Assembly (NCBI GenBank): GCA_958295515.1
Contig: CATQGW010000001.1
Span: 1-64,000 of the forward strand
Source: an uncultured Dehalococcoidia bacterium
GTDB taxonomy: Bacteria > Chloroflexota > Dehalococcoidia > Bin125
Reading direction: 5' to 3'
DNA length: 64,000 nt
Part shown: positions 1-8,365 of the stretch, in pieces
Layout: each line of letters starts with the position of its first letter
How positions within the stretch are numbered: position 1 is the stretch's first letter
Program-made: the position numbers and the translations under genes
Notes under the pieces: model-generated
What the model was told of the DNA's origin: nothing
The model's input: only the letters and a program-made list of their open reading frames with translations
Database searches by the model: none

Positions 1-1155
1 TGCTCAAGACGGTCCCAGTCCCCCAGCGCGTCCGGCGTCTCGTTCGACTCCACCGCCAGCTGCACATCCAACTCCTCCGCCCGCAGCGTGAACAGATCCC
101 CAATGTGATCCATCAAGATGCCCAGCGCCACCGGCGCGCGCTCCACCCGCACCTGCCCCGCCTCAATCCGCGACAGATCCAGCAGCCCTTCCACCAGCCG
201 CAGCAGCCGCCGCGACTCGTCCTCGATGATCCGGTAGGCGTTCGGCCGCCCCTCCTCTTCAACGATGTCGTCCATCAGCGCCCGCGAAAACCCGTTAATC
301 GAGGTCAGCGGAGTTTGCAGATCATGCGAAACGTTGGCCAGAAAATCCCGCAGCGCCGTCTGCTGGCGCTCCACCTCCTCCGTCATCTGATTGAACGACT
401 GCGCCAGCTCCCGCGCCTCCTGAGAGCCGCCCACCGCCACCCGCTGCCGCAGACTGCCCCGCGCCACATTCCGCGCCGCCGCCGCCACCAGCTGCACCGG
501 ACGATAGATCGAGCGCGAGAGCGCCAACCCCACCAGCGAAGCGATCACCAGCGCCACCAGCCCCGCGATCAGCAAGCGCGTCGCAAGATCCCCGAGCACC
601 GCGCCCTGAGCCGCGCTCACCCCCGCCACCGCCACGCAGCAGAAGCCCTGCGCTTCCGCCGCCCCCGCCGGCAGCGCCACCACGATGTAGGTCAGCTGCT
701 CGCCCCCCGGCGCTTCCACTTCCCCCTCCCACGACTCGCCCGGACGCAGTCCACTCAGATCAACCCCCAGCTGCTCCCCCGCGAAGCGGTTCTCCCGCTC
801 GTAGATCGCCGCCGCGCGCCCCTCCCGCGTCAGACCCAGCACCAGCACATCCTCGTTCTCCGCGATCGAGCCCGTCACGCTCGACGTCGTCTCCCACACG
901 CTCATCAGCTCCGCCAGCGTTTCGCTCTCGCCCGGCTCCGCGAACAGCTGCGGACCCCACGCCTTCGCAATCTCCCGCACCCGCGAACGCTCAATGTCCT
1001 GCTGATAGTCGCCCAGCACGAAGAACAACGACACCCCGGTCACGCCCAGCGTGAGCAGGGTGATGATCGCCGCCAGCGTCAGGTAAATCCGCGCCCGGAT
1101 CGTCCGCGCGCGCAGCCGCTGCGGCCAGCGCAGACCCCCCTCTTGCAGGACTCAC
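1..1155 (-). CDS. Sensor histidine kinase, C-terminus beyond window edge, apparent frameshift near start
   Basis: This is the membrane sensor of a two-component pair with the response regulator just upstream. Read from the minus strand it has a membrane helix (about residues 22-46), an outside sensor stretch of about 140 residues, a second helix (about 189-214), a HAMP linker, and the phosphoacceptor box LANVSHDLQTPL with the acceptor His near residue 277. The ATPase domain lies beyond base 1. The natural start is GTG at 1155, six bases after the regulator's stop, but that frame meets the kinase frame only if the run of six C at 1135-1140 is read as five. The kinase frame itself has no ATG, GTG or TTG upstream of the first helix. 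I infer a one-base indel (sequence error or real decay). The stimulus is unknown. Confidence 0.8.
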
Positions 1156-1161
1156 TCGCAG

Positions 1162-1898
1162 CTACCGACCGCCGTCCCGCGCCTGCGCCGCGCCGCCCGC
1201 CGCGACCAGCTCGTCCGCGTCTTCGGCGTCTTCCGCCAGCGTCAGCTTGTAGCCCACCCCGCGCAGCGTCTCGATCACCAGATCGCTGTCCGCCAGCTTC
1301 TGCCGCACGTGATTGATATGCACATCCACCGTGCGCGTCTCGCCGCTGAACACGTAGCCCCAGACCAGGCTCAGCAGCTGCTCCCGCGACATCACCGTGT
1401 TCAGATTCTGCGCCAGCGTGAACAGCAGGTCGAACTCCTTGGTGCGCAGCTTCAGCCGCTCACCGTTGAGCTCCGCCTCCCGCTGCTGCCGGTTCAGCGT
1501 CAGACTCCCCACCTGCACCTCCACCCCCGAGCGCTGAATGCCGTCGCTCCGCCGCAGAATCGCCTTCACCCGCGCCACCAGCTCCTTCGGGTTGAACGGC
1601 TTCGTCAGATAGTCGTCCGCGCCCAACTCCAGCCCGCCACCTTCACCGTGTCTTCCCGACGCACCGTCAGCATCAGAATCGGCACGTCCGAGTGCTTGCG
1701 CAGCGCCTTCGTCACCTCGAAGCCGTCCAGCTTCGGCATCATCAAATCCAGCACGATCAGATCGGGCCGCGTCGAGACGCCTTTCTCCAGCGCCTCGCGG
1801 CCATCCACCGCGAACTCCAGCTCGTACCCCTCCCGCGACAGGTACAGGCGCACCAGTTCTCGGATATGCGGCTCGTCGTCTGCGATCAGAATTTTCAT
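1162..1898 (-). CDS. OmpR/PhoB-family response regulator with a one-base frameshift
   Basis: DNA-binding partner of the adjacent kinase. The receiver domain starts at ATG 1898 with MKILIADDEP (acidic pair D7/D8), phosphoacceptor Asp near residue 51 in LIVLDLMMPKLDG, and the switch Thr in LMLTVR. It reads correctly to DTVKVAG and then derails to WSWARTT. One frame over, the sequence continues as LGADDYLTKPFNPKELV, with the conserved Lys, and then a complete winged-helix domain ending in GVGYKLTL. Restoring one base near 1632-1633 rebuilds the family-typical AGLELGADDYLTKPF and a protein of about 245 residues, the normal size. The gene is therefore either a recent pseudogene or carries an assembly error. 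Genes are ordered regulator then kinase, typical of this class. Confidence 0.85.
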
Positions 1899-2018
1899 CG
1901 GCACTTGGGACCTCACCGCCAAACCGCTCTCACTATATGCACATTCTGCCTCTTCCGCGCTACCCCGTTGATATGCTCGCCTCTCGCCGCCGACGATCCG
2001 AGCCAGGAGTGAACCCCC

Positions 2019-3272
2019 ATGCCCCGTGAGCTGCCGCCGGGAGTCGAAGTCCGCGCCGCCAACGCGGAGGAAATGGAAGACTTCCGCTTCGTCGCCAACA
2101 TCGCCCTCGCCGAGCACGGCATCCCCGAGCGCGACCCCGTCACCTTCCTCCGCCCCGAGTGGAGCACCTGCGTCTTCGAGCGCGGACAACTCGCCACCAC
2201 CTTCGGCGCCTGGCCCTTCTCCATGCGCTTCAACGGCGAGCGCGCCGCCATCGCCGGCGTCACCGCCGTCGGCACCCTCCCCACCAAGCGACGCCGCGGC
2301 TACCTGCGCGCCGCCATGGAGCACGCCCTCAGCGAACAATACGAACGCGGACAGTCCCTCGCCGCCCTCTACGCCTCTCAGGCCGCCATCTACCAGCGCT
2401 TCGGCTACGCCGTCTGCTCCACCCGCTGCTCCTACGAAATCGACCCCCTCGACCTCCACTTCGTCCACCACCCCGAACCCACCGGCGAGCTGACCGTCGC
2501 CAACGCCAAAGAACTGCCCGACGACGCCCAGGTCCTCCGCGACCTCTACCGCGCCTTCGTTGAGCCCCGCAACGGCCAAATCCACCGCGGCCTCGAATCC
2601 TGGCGCGCCGAAGCCCTCGTCGAACCCGGCGATATGCACGAAGGTCCCCTCCGCTGCCTGCTCTACGAAGAACAAGGCCAAACGCTCGGCTACATGCTCT
2701 ACACCGCCTACGAGCACCGCGCCTACAACGTCATCACCGCCGGCCAGCGCGACCACCACATGCAGGTGCGCGAATACGCCTGGCTCACCCCCGCCGCCTA
2801 CATCGCCATGTGGCGCTACATCGCCTCCCACGACCTCACCTGGCGCATCATCGTCAACGACGCCCCCGAAGACGACCCCCTCTTCCACTACGCACGCGAC
2901 CCCCGCACCCTCCGACGCTCCACCAGCGACGGCATCCTCGTGCGCATCGTCGACCTCCCCCGCGCCCTCAGCATCCGCCCCTACCCCGTCACCGGCGAAA
3001 TCACCTTCCGCGTACGCGACCAACTCTGCGAATGGAACGAAGCCACCTGGAACCTCCAGGTAGGCCCCGAAGGCGCAGACATCCGCCAAACAGACGCCGA
3101 CCCCGAGCTCACCCTCGACATCCACTCCCTCGCCCAGCTAGCCACCGGCCACCTCAGCGCCACCTACCTGGCCCGCCTAAACCGCATCGAAACCAACACC
3201 CCCCCAGCCCTACAACGCGCCGACGCCATCTTCGCCACCACCTACCGCCTACACTCCATGAACCACTTCTAA
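2019..3272 (+). CDS. Eis-like GNAT N-acetyltransferase
   Basis: Cytoplasmic acetyl-CoA-dependent acetyltransferase of the Eis family, 417 residues, close to the family's usual length. The first GNAT domain carries the acetyl-CoA loop in GVTAVGTLPTKRRRGYL (about residues 88-104), followed by ALYASQAAIYQRFGYA. A second GNAT-like domain fills the middle (about 155-290). The C-terminal 110 or so residues look like the SCP2-type domain that closes Eis proteins. Family members acetylate amines of aminoglycosides or lysine side chains; the substrate here cannot be read. It is transcribed divergently from the two-component genes. Codons end overwhelmingly in C, unlike the G-ending codons of genes after 19 kb. 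Confidence 0.85.
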   Translation: MPRELPPGVEVRAANAEEMEDFRFVANIALAEHGIPERDPVTFLRPEWSTCVFERGQLATTFGAWPFSMRFNGERAAIAGVTAVGTLPTKRRRGYLRAAMEHALSEQYERGQSLAALYASQAAIYQRFGYAVCSTRCSYEIDPLDLHFVHHPEPTGELTVANAKELPDDAQVLRDLYRAFVEPRNGQIHRGLESWRAEALVEPGDMHEGPLRCLLYEEQGQTLGYMLYTAYEHRAYNVITAGQRDHHMQVREYAWLTPAAYIAMWRYIASHDLTWRIIVNDAPEDDPLFHYARDPRTLRRSTSDGILVRIVDLPRALSIRPYPVTGEITFRVRDQLCEWNEATWNLQVGPEGADIRQTDADPELTLDIHSLAQLATGHLSATYLARLNRIETNTPPALQRADAIFATTYRLHSMNHF

Positions 3273-3296
3273 CCCCCACCAAATCCCCCTTTCCCC

Positions 3297-3322
3297 CATC
3301 ATTCCCGCCCCCGAGCGGGAAT
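3297..3322. repeat. REP-like palindrome, family R1
   Basis: A short inverted repeat of the form ATTCCCGC...GCGGGAAT. It belongs to the same family as the elements at 3524-3603, 3642-3719 and 19542-19624. It lies just after the Eis-like gene stop. Confidence 0.75.
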
Positions 3323-3393
3323 CCCCCTGCCCCACCCCCAACCCCTCGTCACACCCACAAAAAAAGAGCCGTCATACCCACGCCCCGCATTTT

Positions 3394-3442
3394 CCGTCAT
3401 ACCCGCGCCCCGCCGCGGTATCTCGCCGTGACCACCACCAAA
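3394..3442. repeat. REP-like element, family R2, copy A
   Basis: Contains CCGTCATACCCGCGCCCCGC followed by CGCGGTATCTCGCCGTGA and CACCACCAA. It is nearly identical to 8286-8336. The core is palindromic (ATACCCGCG against CGCGG-TAT, one base lost here). A partial copy of the left arm precedes it at 3369-3390. Confidence 0.75.
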
Positions 3443-3523
3443 CCCCCACCCCACCACATCCCACCACCCCACGCGCCACCTCCCCGTCCCCCTTTTCCGT
3501 CACTCCTCCGCCCCCCTGTTCCC

Positions 3524-3603
3524 GTCATTCCCGCGAACGCGGGAATCTCCCCCGCACGACCTCCAAAGCTCCGCCACGAGATTCCCGCCTTCGCGGGAAT
3601 GAC
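3524..3603. repeat. REP-like element, family R1, paired palindromes
   Basis: Two small palindromes in mirror order: GTCATTCCCGCGAACGCGGG at the left and ATTCCCGCCTTCGCGGGAAT followed by GAC at the right, about 30 bases apart. The whole unit can fold on itself. It is repeated, with a worn right arm, at 3642-3719. The 3273-3778 gap contains no credible gene; open frames here are low-complexity readings of the repeats. Confidence 0.85.
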
Positions 3604-3641
3604 AAGGAGAGGCCGCACCACCTCCCCCGCCCCCCCTTCCC

Positions 3642-3719
3642 GTCATTCCCGCGAACGCGGGAATCTCCCCCGCCCAACCTCCCAACCCCCGCCACAAGAT
3701 CCCCGCTTCCAGAAATGAC
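3642..3719. repeat. REP-like element, family R1, degenerate right arm
   Basis: Second tandem copy of the 3524-3603 unit. The left palindrome is identical, but the right arm has decayed to ATCCCCGCTTCCAGAAATGA. Confidence 0.8.
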
Positions 3720-3778
3720 AAGGAGCCACCATCCCCCACCCTTGCACACAACACATACGTTCTGCTACCATCCCTCAC

Positions 3779-4444
3779 ATGAACCACGCCCCCATCAACC
3801 CCGACCTCGCACGCCAGGTCGTCGAACAGACCCTCACCCGCCTCGCCTATCAGGCTAGCTCCGACACCATCCGCCTCTCCTCCGCATACCTCGTCGGACT
3901 ACTCCGCGGCATGCGCGCCGTCCAACCGATCCTCCTCCAACTCGCCCTCACCTCCCGCTCCGACCACGTCGCCCTCACCGCCGCCCACCTCGTCGGCCGC
4001 GACCTCGGCCTCTTCGGACGCCCCTTCCCACCCCCCACCCAAGAGCAACCCACCCAACCGGCCGAGCGCCAACCCGCCGAACGCCCCCACACCCCCGCTC
4101 CTCCCACCCCGCCCGCCCCGCTACCCCCCGCACCCAGCCTCTCGCCGCCGACCCCCGCGCTGCCGGCCCCTCCACGTCTCCCCGACACCACCGCGCCACC
4201 AGACGCTACCGTGCCCCAACGTGAGCACCCTCCCACCACCCCTCCGCCGCCCCGCCCAATGGCTGAACCAACACCAGCCCGAAATCCTGGCCGAACAAAT
4301 CGCGCTCTGCCAAATCCCCGCCCCCACCGGCGCGGAAGCCGCCCGAGCCGACGCCCTCGCCAACGCCTTCACCGCCCTCAACTTCACCGTCGAGCGCGAT
4401 CACATCGGCAACGTGCTCGCCCTCCGCCCCGGCAGCGCGTCTGA
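3779..4444 (+). CDS. Small helical protein with long Pro-rich tail; possible histone-fold-like N-terminus
   Basis: No family recognised with confidence. Residues 1-79 look like a compact helical domain: helix at about 9-23, loop, long helix at about 30-59 (TIRLSSAYLVGLLRGMR), short loop, helix at about 64-77. That layout resembles a histone or CENP-X-type fold, which is only an inference. Residues 80-165 are Pro/Thr/Ala-rich and probably disordered. The last 57 or so residues overlap the next gene in another frame and look like shadow sequence. A one-base change in the Pro-rich part would end this gene at the TGA at 4222-4224, overlapping the next GTG start as GTGA. The 3' end is therefore doubtful. 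Codon use in the first part matches the neighbouring real genes. Confidence 0.55.
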   Translation: MNHAPINPDLARQVVEQTLTRLAYQASSDTIRLSSAYLVGLLRGMRAVQPILLQLALTSRSDHVALTAAHLVGRDLGLFGRPFPPPTQEQPTQPAERQPAERPHTPAPPTPPAPLPPAPSLSPPTPALPAPPRLPDTTAPPDATVPQREHPPTTPPPPRPMAEPTPARNPGRTNRALPNPRPHRRGSRPSRRPRQRLHRPQLHRRARSHRQRARPPPRQRV

Positions 4445-5837
4445 CGACCCACCCCTCGTCATCTCCACCCACCTGGACACCGTCTTCGACGCCGACCAAC
4501 CCGTCGCCGTCGCCCGTCCAGGCCAACCCAACCCCTACCGCGGCGGCGAGACAGTCCCCGCCGGCGAGTACCACGCCCCCGGCATCTCCGATGCCGCCGC
4601 CGGCCTCGCCGCAATCCTCGCCCTCGCTCGCGCGCTGCACGCCGCCGATCTACAGCTGCGCCGCCCACTGCTCTTCCTCGCCACCGTCGGCGAAGAAGGG
4701 CGCGGCGACCTGCGCGGTGCGCGGCACTTCTTCGACTCCCAACGCGGCCACAGCGCGTCCGCGTTCATCACCGTGGACCACGCCGAACCCGGCATGATCG
4801 TGCATCGCGGCGTCGGCTCCCGCCGCTACACCGTCGAATTTCGCGGCGCCGGCGGCCATTCCTGGGCGCACGCCGACCGCTACAACCCCGCCTTCGCCCT
4901 CAGCGCCGCCGCCGAACGGCTCGCCCAACTCCGACTCCCCACCGAACCGCGCACCACCTACAACATCGGCGTCGTCTCCGCCCCCGGCAGCGTCAACGCC
5001 GTCCCCGCCTCCGCCTCCCTCCAGGCCGACCTGCGCAGCGAGAGCGCCGACGCACTCGCCGCGCTGGACGCCGCCTTCCACGAAGCAATCCGCCGCGGCC
5101 ACGAAACCGAGGCCGCCCGCCGGCCCGAAGGCGCAAAACCGCCCGCCATCGAGCCGATCGGCGACCGCCCCGCCGGCGCCATCGCCCCCGACGCCCCCCT
5201 CCTGCGCAGCGCTTGGGTTGCCCTCGAAGCCGAGCGCCTCACGCCCACCCTCGGCGCGGCCTCCACCGACGCCAACGCCGCTTACGCCGCCGACATACCC
5301 GCCATCGCCATGAGCTGGGGCGGACGCTCCGACAACCAGCACAGCACCCTCGAATGGTTCTCCCCCATCGACCGCACCCGCTCCCTGCGCGTCCTGCTGC
5401 GCCTCATCTACGACCTCTGCCAGGCCCAATATGATCAGCCGCAGGAGACGCAGATGCCCGACGACTCCCACGCCTACAACGACACCGTGCTCGACCACTT
5501 CCGCAACCCCCGCAACGCCGGCCCCCTGGCCGACGCCAACGCCGTCGGCGAAGAGCGCAACCCCGTCTGCGGCGACCACATGCGCCTGATGCTGCGCATC
5601 GCCGACGACCGCATCGCCGACGCCCGCTTCCAGACCCGCGGCTGCGCCGCCGCCATCGCCACCAGCTCCGCCGCCACCGAAGTCCTGATCGGCATGCCCA
5701 TCGCCGACGCCGCGCAGCTCAAACGCCAGGACTTCGTCGACGCCGTCGGCGGCCTGCCCAAAAGCAAAATCCACTGCTCGGTGCTCGCCGCCGCCGCGCT
5801 CAAGCGCGCCCTCGCCGACTACCGCGCCGCCTCCTGA
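4221..5837 (+). CDS. M20-family metallopeptidase reading into an IscU/NifU-like scaffold domain
   Basis: A continuous 538-residue frame from GTG 4221. Residues 1 to about 408 form an M20 zinc peptidase: metal ligands in STHLDTVFD and APGISDAAAG, the catalytic Glu pair in ATVGEEGRGD, a dimerisation lid around GAGGHSWAHADRYNP, and a late His near DNQHSTLEWF. Residues 412-538 form a complete IscU/NifU-N scaffold with three cluster-binding Cys (NPVCGDH, TRGCAAAI, KIHCSVL). Such a fusion is unusual. A good Shine-Dalgarno sequence sits inside the frame just before an ATG at 5454, so these may be two genes joined by loss of a base. The peptidase substrate is unknown; the second part would build or carry Fe-S clusters. 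Confidence 0.75.
   Translation: MSTLPPPLRRPAQWLNQHQPEILAEQIALCQIPAPTGAEAARADALANAFTALNFTVERDHIGNVLALRPGSASDDPPLVISTHLDTVFDADQPVAVARPGQPNPYRGGETVPAGEYHAPGISDAAAGLAAILALARALHAADLQLRRPLLFLATVGEEGRGDLRGARHFFDSQRGHSASAFITVDHAEPGMIVHRGVGSRRYTVEFRGAGGHSWAHADRYNPAFALSAAAERLAQLRLPTEPRTTYNIGVVSAPGSVNAVPASASLQADLRSESADALAALDAAFHEAIRRGHETEAARRPEGAKPPAIEPIGDRPAGAIAPDAPLLRSAWVALEAERLTPTLGAASTDANAAYAADIPAIAMSWGGRSDNQHSTLEWFSPIDRTRSLRVLLRLIYDLCQAQYDQPQETQMPDDSHAYNDTVLDHFRNPRNAGPLADANAVGEERNPVCGDHMRLMLRIADDRIADARFQTRGCAAAIATSSAATEVLIGMPIADAAQLKRQDFVDAVGGLPKSKIHCSVLAAAALKRALADYRAAS
5443..5456 (+). promoter_or_regulatory. Internal ribosome binding site before the IscU part
   Basis: AGGAG at 5443-5447 is spaced six bases from ATG 5454. 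The ATG opens a full-length IscU-like domain (MPDDSHAYNDTVLDHF) inside the longer frame. It supports separate translation of the scaffold protein (127 residues, 5454-5837). Confidence 0.55.
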
Positions 5838-5848
5838 CCAGCGCCGCC

Positions 5849-6439
5849 ATGACCTCCGCCGCGCAGCGATTCCCCCTCGACGCGCCGCTCAACCCCGCCG
5901 CCATCCACCCCGCATCGGCGCTCGCCGATGTGTTCGCACAGCTTAACCGGATCGACGCCCTGCGCCGCCTGCTCGCATCCCCCAACGCCGCGCCGCTCAC
6001 CGCCGCGCTGCTCGTCGAAGGCGCGTCCCTGCAACTGACCGACGGCTCCACCATCCCCATCGAAGATCGCCTGCTCGACAACGGCGCAGCAGACCTGAGC
6101 GACGCCGAGGCGATCACCGTGCCCTGCGCAGACCGCGCCGGCGCCTGGCTCGGCGACCGCCACGGCGTCGCCCTCAGCCTGCGCATCCGCGACGGGCGCA
6201 TCGCCGACGCCGCAGCGGTCATCGTCGGCGTCGCCCCCTACCCACTGCGCGCCCGCCAGATCGAAGGCGCATTGCGCGGGCGCGCCACCTCTCCGCAGCT
6301 GCTCGACATCGCCGCCCAAACCGCCCGCATCGAAGCCCAGCCCTTCGGCATCGGCGACATCATCGACGAAGCCGCCCTCGAACAGCTGGCCGAGACCACC
6401 CGCGCAGCCCTACAGCTCGCACTGAGTCGCGCGCCGTGA
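5849..6439 (+). CDS. Small protein resembling the C-terminal domain of Mo-hydroxylase FAD subunits
   Basis: 196 residues. The stretch ALSLRIRDGRIADAAAVIVG, then APYPLRARQIEGALRGR, resembles the CO-dehydrogenase flavoprotein C-terminal domain of molybdenum hydroxylase medium subunits, where the pattern dGri..a.....V...P.r....E..L.G recurs. The FAD-binding N-terminal domain that normally precedes it is absent, so this is either a stand-alone domain or a divergent relative. It ends in a GTGA overlap with a MocA-like gene, which fits a molybdenum-enzyme context. Similarity is weak, so the function is tentative; the large and Fe-S subunits are not in the window. Confidence 0.5.
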   Translation: MTSAAQRFPLDAPLNPAAIHPASALADVFAQLNRIDALRRLLASPNAAPLTAALLVEGASLQLTDGSTIPIEDRLLDNGAADLSDAEAITVPCADRAGAWLGDRHGVALSLRIRDGRIADAAAVIVGVAPYPLRARQIEGALRGRATSPQLLDIAAQTARIEAQPFGIGDIIDEAALEQLAETTRAALQLALSRAP

Positions 6440-7026
6440 CCGCCGCCGCCATCCTGCTCGCCGCCGGCGCATCCTCCCGCATGGGACAGCCCAAACCGCT
6501 GCTCGACTGGCGCGGCCAACCGCTTGTCGCCGCCCAGCTCGCCGCTCTCGCTGCCGCCGGCTGCGACCCCGTAATCGTCGTGCTCGGCGCACACGCCCAC
6601 GCCGTCCGCCGCGCCCTCCCGCCCGCCGCCCGCTCCACCGTCAACCACGCCTGGCGGCAGGGCCGCGCCGGCTCAATCCGCGCCGCCGCCCGACTCGTCC
6701 CCGCCCACATCGATCAGATCGCGATCGCCAGCGTCGACCAGCCCTGCTCCACATCGGCCGTCCGCCGCGCCATCGACGCGCTCGCCGCCGATCCCCACGC
6801 CAACATCGCCGTCCCACGCCACGCCGGCCGCAACGGCCATCCCCCCGTCTTCGACGCCGCCCTGCTGCCCGAACTGCAGCGCGTCGCCGAGCGCAGCGAA
6901 GGCCTCCGCGAGATCCGCCGCCGCTGGCGCGACGCCACGATCTTCGTCGACGTCGACGACCCAACCGTCCTGCTCAACCTCAACACGCCCGACGACTACC
7001 GCCGCGCGCTCGACCAGGCCCGTTGA
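6436..7026 (+). CDS. MobA/MocA-like nucleotidyltransferase
   Basis: 196-residue NTP transferase of the MobA-like type. The N-terminus AAAILLAAGASSRMGQPK is the nucleotide-binding signature loop with its Arg and Lys. ASVDQPCSTSAVRRAID (about residues 97-113) holds the metal-binding Asp before Gln-Pro, and GRNGHPPVFDAALLPEL is the typical MocA acceptor segment. Family members add CMP or GMP to molybdopterin to make the dinucleotide cofactor. The GTG start overlaps the upstream stop by four bases, so the two genes are one transcript. The CMP (MocA) role is favoured because the upstream gene looks like a Mo-hydroxylase piece. Confidence 0.8.
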   Translation: MTAAAILLAAGASSRMGQPKPLLDWRGQPLVAAQLAALAAAGCDPVIVVLGAHAHAVRRALPPAARSTVNHAWRQGRAGSIRAAARLVPAHIDQIAIASVDQPCSTSAVRRAIDALAADPHANIAVPRHAGRNGHPPVFDAALLPELQRVAERSEGLREIRRRWRDATIFVDVDDPTVLLNLNTPDDYRRALDQAR

Positions 7027-7075
7027 TCGCCCGCGATGCTGTAATGTGCCGTTGAACTGAGATCGGAAGCGCTCA

Positions 7076-8083
7076 ATGGCCATCCCCCTGCGGCAGTCGT
7101 TCGAGGTCGGCAAGTACGTGCTCGGCCAACGCCTGCGCGGCGTCGAGCGCTACCCCCTCGTGCTCATGCTCGAACCGCTGCTCCAGTGCAACCTCGAATG
7201 CGCCGGCTGCGGCAAAATCCAGCACCCCAACGACATCCTCCGCCGCCGACTCTCCCCCCAGCAATGCTGGGACGCGATCGAAGAATGCGGTGCGCCGGTC
7301 GTCTCGATCGCCGGCGGCGAACCCCTGATCCACAACGAAATCGGCGAAATCGCCCGCGGTTACGTCGAGCGCCGCAAATTCGTCTACCTCTGCACCAACG
7401 CCATCCTGCTCGAACGCAAGCTCGACCAGTTCGAGCCCAGCCCCTACCTCACCTTCTCCGTACACGTCGACGGCCTCGAACGCGACCACGACCTCTCCGT
7501 CTGCCGCGACGGCGTCTGGGATGTCGCAATCCGCGCCATCTCCGCCGCCAAGGAGCGCGGCTTCCGCGTCACCACCAACAGCACCTTCTTCCTCGGCGCA
7601 AACCCCGAGCGCATCCGCCAAATGTTCGACCGCCTCACCGAACTCGGCGTCGACGGCCTCATGATCTCGCCCGGCTACCCCTACGAAAAAGCCCCCGACC
7701 AGGAACACTTCCTCGCCCGCAACCAGACCAAAGAACTCTTCCGCGAAATCCTCGCCGACCCGCCCGACCACTGGACCTTCAACCACTCCCAACTCTTCCT
7801 CGACTTCCTCAAAGGCCAAATCGAATACGACTGCACCCCCTGGGGCAACCCCACCCGCACCGTCTTCGGCTGGCAGCGCCCCTGCTACCTGATGGACGAA
7901 GGCTACGCCGACAGCTTCCGCGAACTGATCGACGAAACCGAATGGGACAACTACGGCGTCGCCAGCGGCAACCCCAAGTGCGTCGATTGCATGGTCCACT
8001 CCGGCTACGAAGCCACCGCCGTGATCGACGCCAGCACCAACCTCAAGCGCGGCCTCCGCACCCTAGCCGCCACCTTCCGCTAA
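7076..8083 (+). CDS. hpnH: HpnH, adenosyl-hopane radical SAM enzyme
   Basis: 335-residue radical SAM protein of the HpnH family, which joins a 5'-deoxyadenosyl group to diploptene to give adenosylhopane, the first step of extended hopanoid synthesis. The cluster motif is CNLECAGC (about residues 40-47). SIAGGEPLIHNEIGEI is the SAM-binding GGEP segment. The C-terminal Cys set (NPKCVDCMVHSGYEA) and the body CTPWGNPTRTVFGWQRPCYL are characteristic of HpnH. ATG 7076 gives the usual N-terminus. hpnG and hpnA follow at 10063-11828 after two genes on the other strand. No squalene-hopene cyclase lies in the window. Confidence 0.92.
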   Translation: MAIPLRQSFEVGKYVLGQRLRGVERYPLVLMLEPLLQCNLECAGCGKIQHPNDILRRRLSPQQCWDAIEECGAPVVSIAGGEPLIHNEIGEIARGYVERRKFVYLCTNAILLERKLDQFEPSPYLTFSVHVDGLERDHDLSVCRDGVWDVAIRAISAAKERGFRVTTNSTFFLGANPERIRQMFDRLTELGVDGLMISPGYPYEKAPDQEHFLARNQTKELFREILADPPDHWTFNHSQLFLDFLKGQIEYDCTPWGNPTRTVFGWQRPCYLMDEGYADSFRELIDETEWDNYGVASGNPKCVDCMVHSGYEATAVIDASTNLKRGLRTLAATFR

Positions 8084-8185
8084 CCCTCGCGCCAATGCCG
8101 CGCCCAACACACAACCCCATTTGACAACCGTCGCCCCGCCGCGTCTAATCAGAACATGCGTATCGCCCTCTTCCGTCATACCCAT

Positions 8186-8305
8186 AGATCTGCCATACCC
8201 GCGCCCCACAGATCCGTCATACCCACGCCCCGCAGATCCGTCACACCCGCGCCACACAGATCCGTCACACCCGTGCCCCGCAGATCCGTCATACCCGCGC
8301 CCCGC
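8186..8305. repeat. 24-bp tandem repeat, five units
   Basis: Five contiguous units of 24 bases based on AGATCCGTCATACCCGCGCC followed by CCGC, each differing at a few positions. The last unit runs into the palindromic R2 element. The array appears to be an expansion of the left arm of R2. As 24 is a multiple of three, one frame reads as an eight-residue RSVIPAPR-like repeat, but no other coding evidence supports it. The rest of the 8084-8365 gap shows no gene. Confidence 0.9.
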
Positions 8306-8336
8306 CGCGGGTATCTCGCCGTGAGCACCACCAAGC
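8286..8336. repeat. REP-like element, family R2, copy B
   Basis: Intact palindrome ATACCCGCG...CGCGGGTAT, followed by CTCGCCGTGAGCACCACCAA. It matches 3394-3442 over about 50 bases. Confidence 0.8.
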
Positions 8337-8365
8337 CCGCGCTCCACTACATTCCGTCACTCTGC

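Noticed and set aside
1605-3125. 506-codon minus-strand frame joined to the response-regulator start
   Set aside because: Only its last part (from base 1898 down) is the receiver domain; the rest is antisense to the Eis-like gene.
8186-8305. CRISPR-like array
   Set aside because: Units are contiguous with no spacers, and no cas genes are present.
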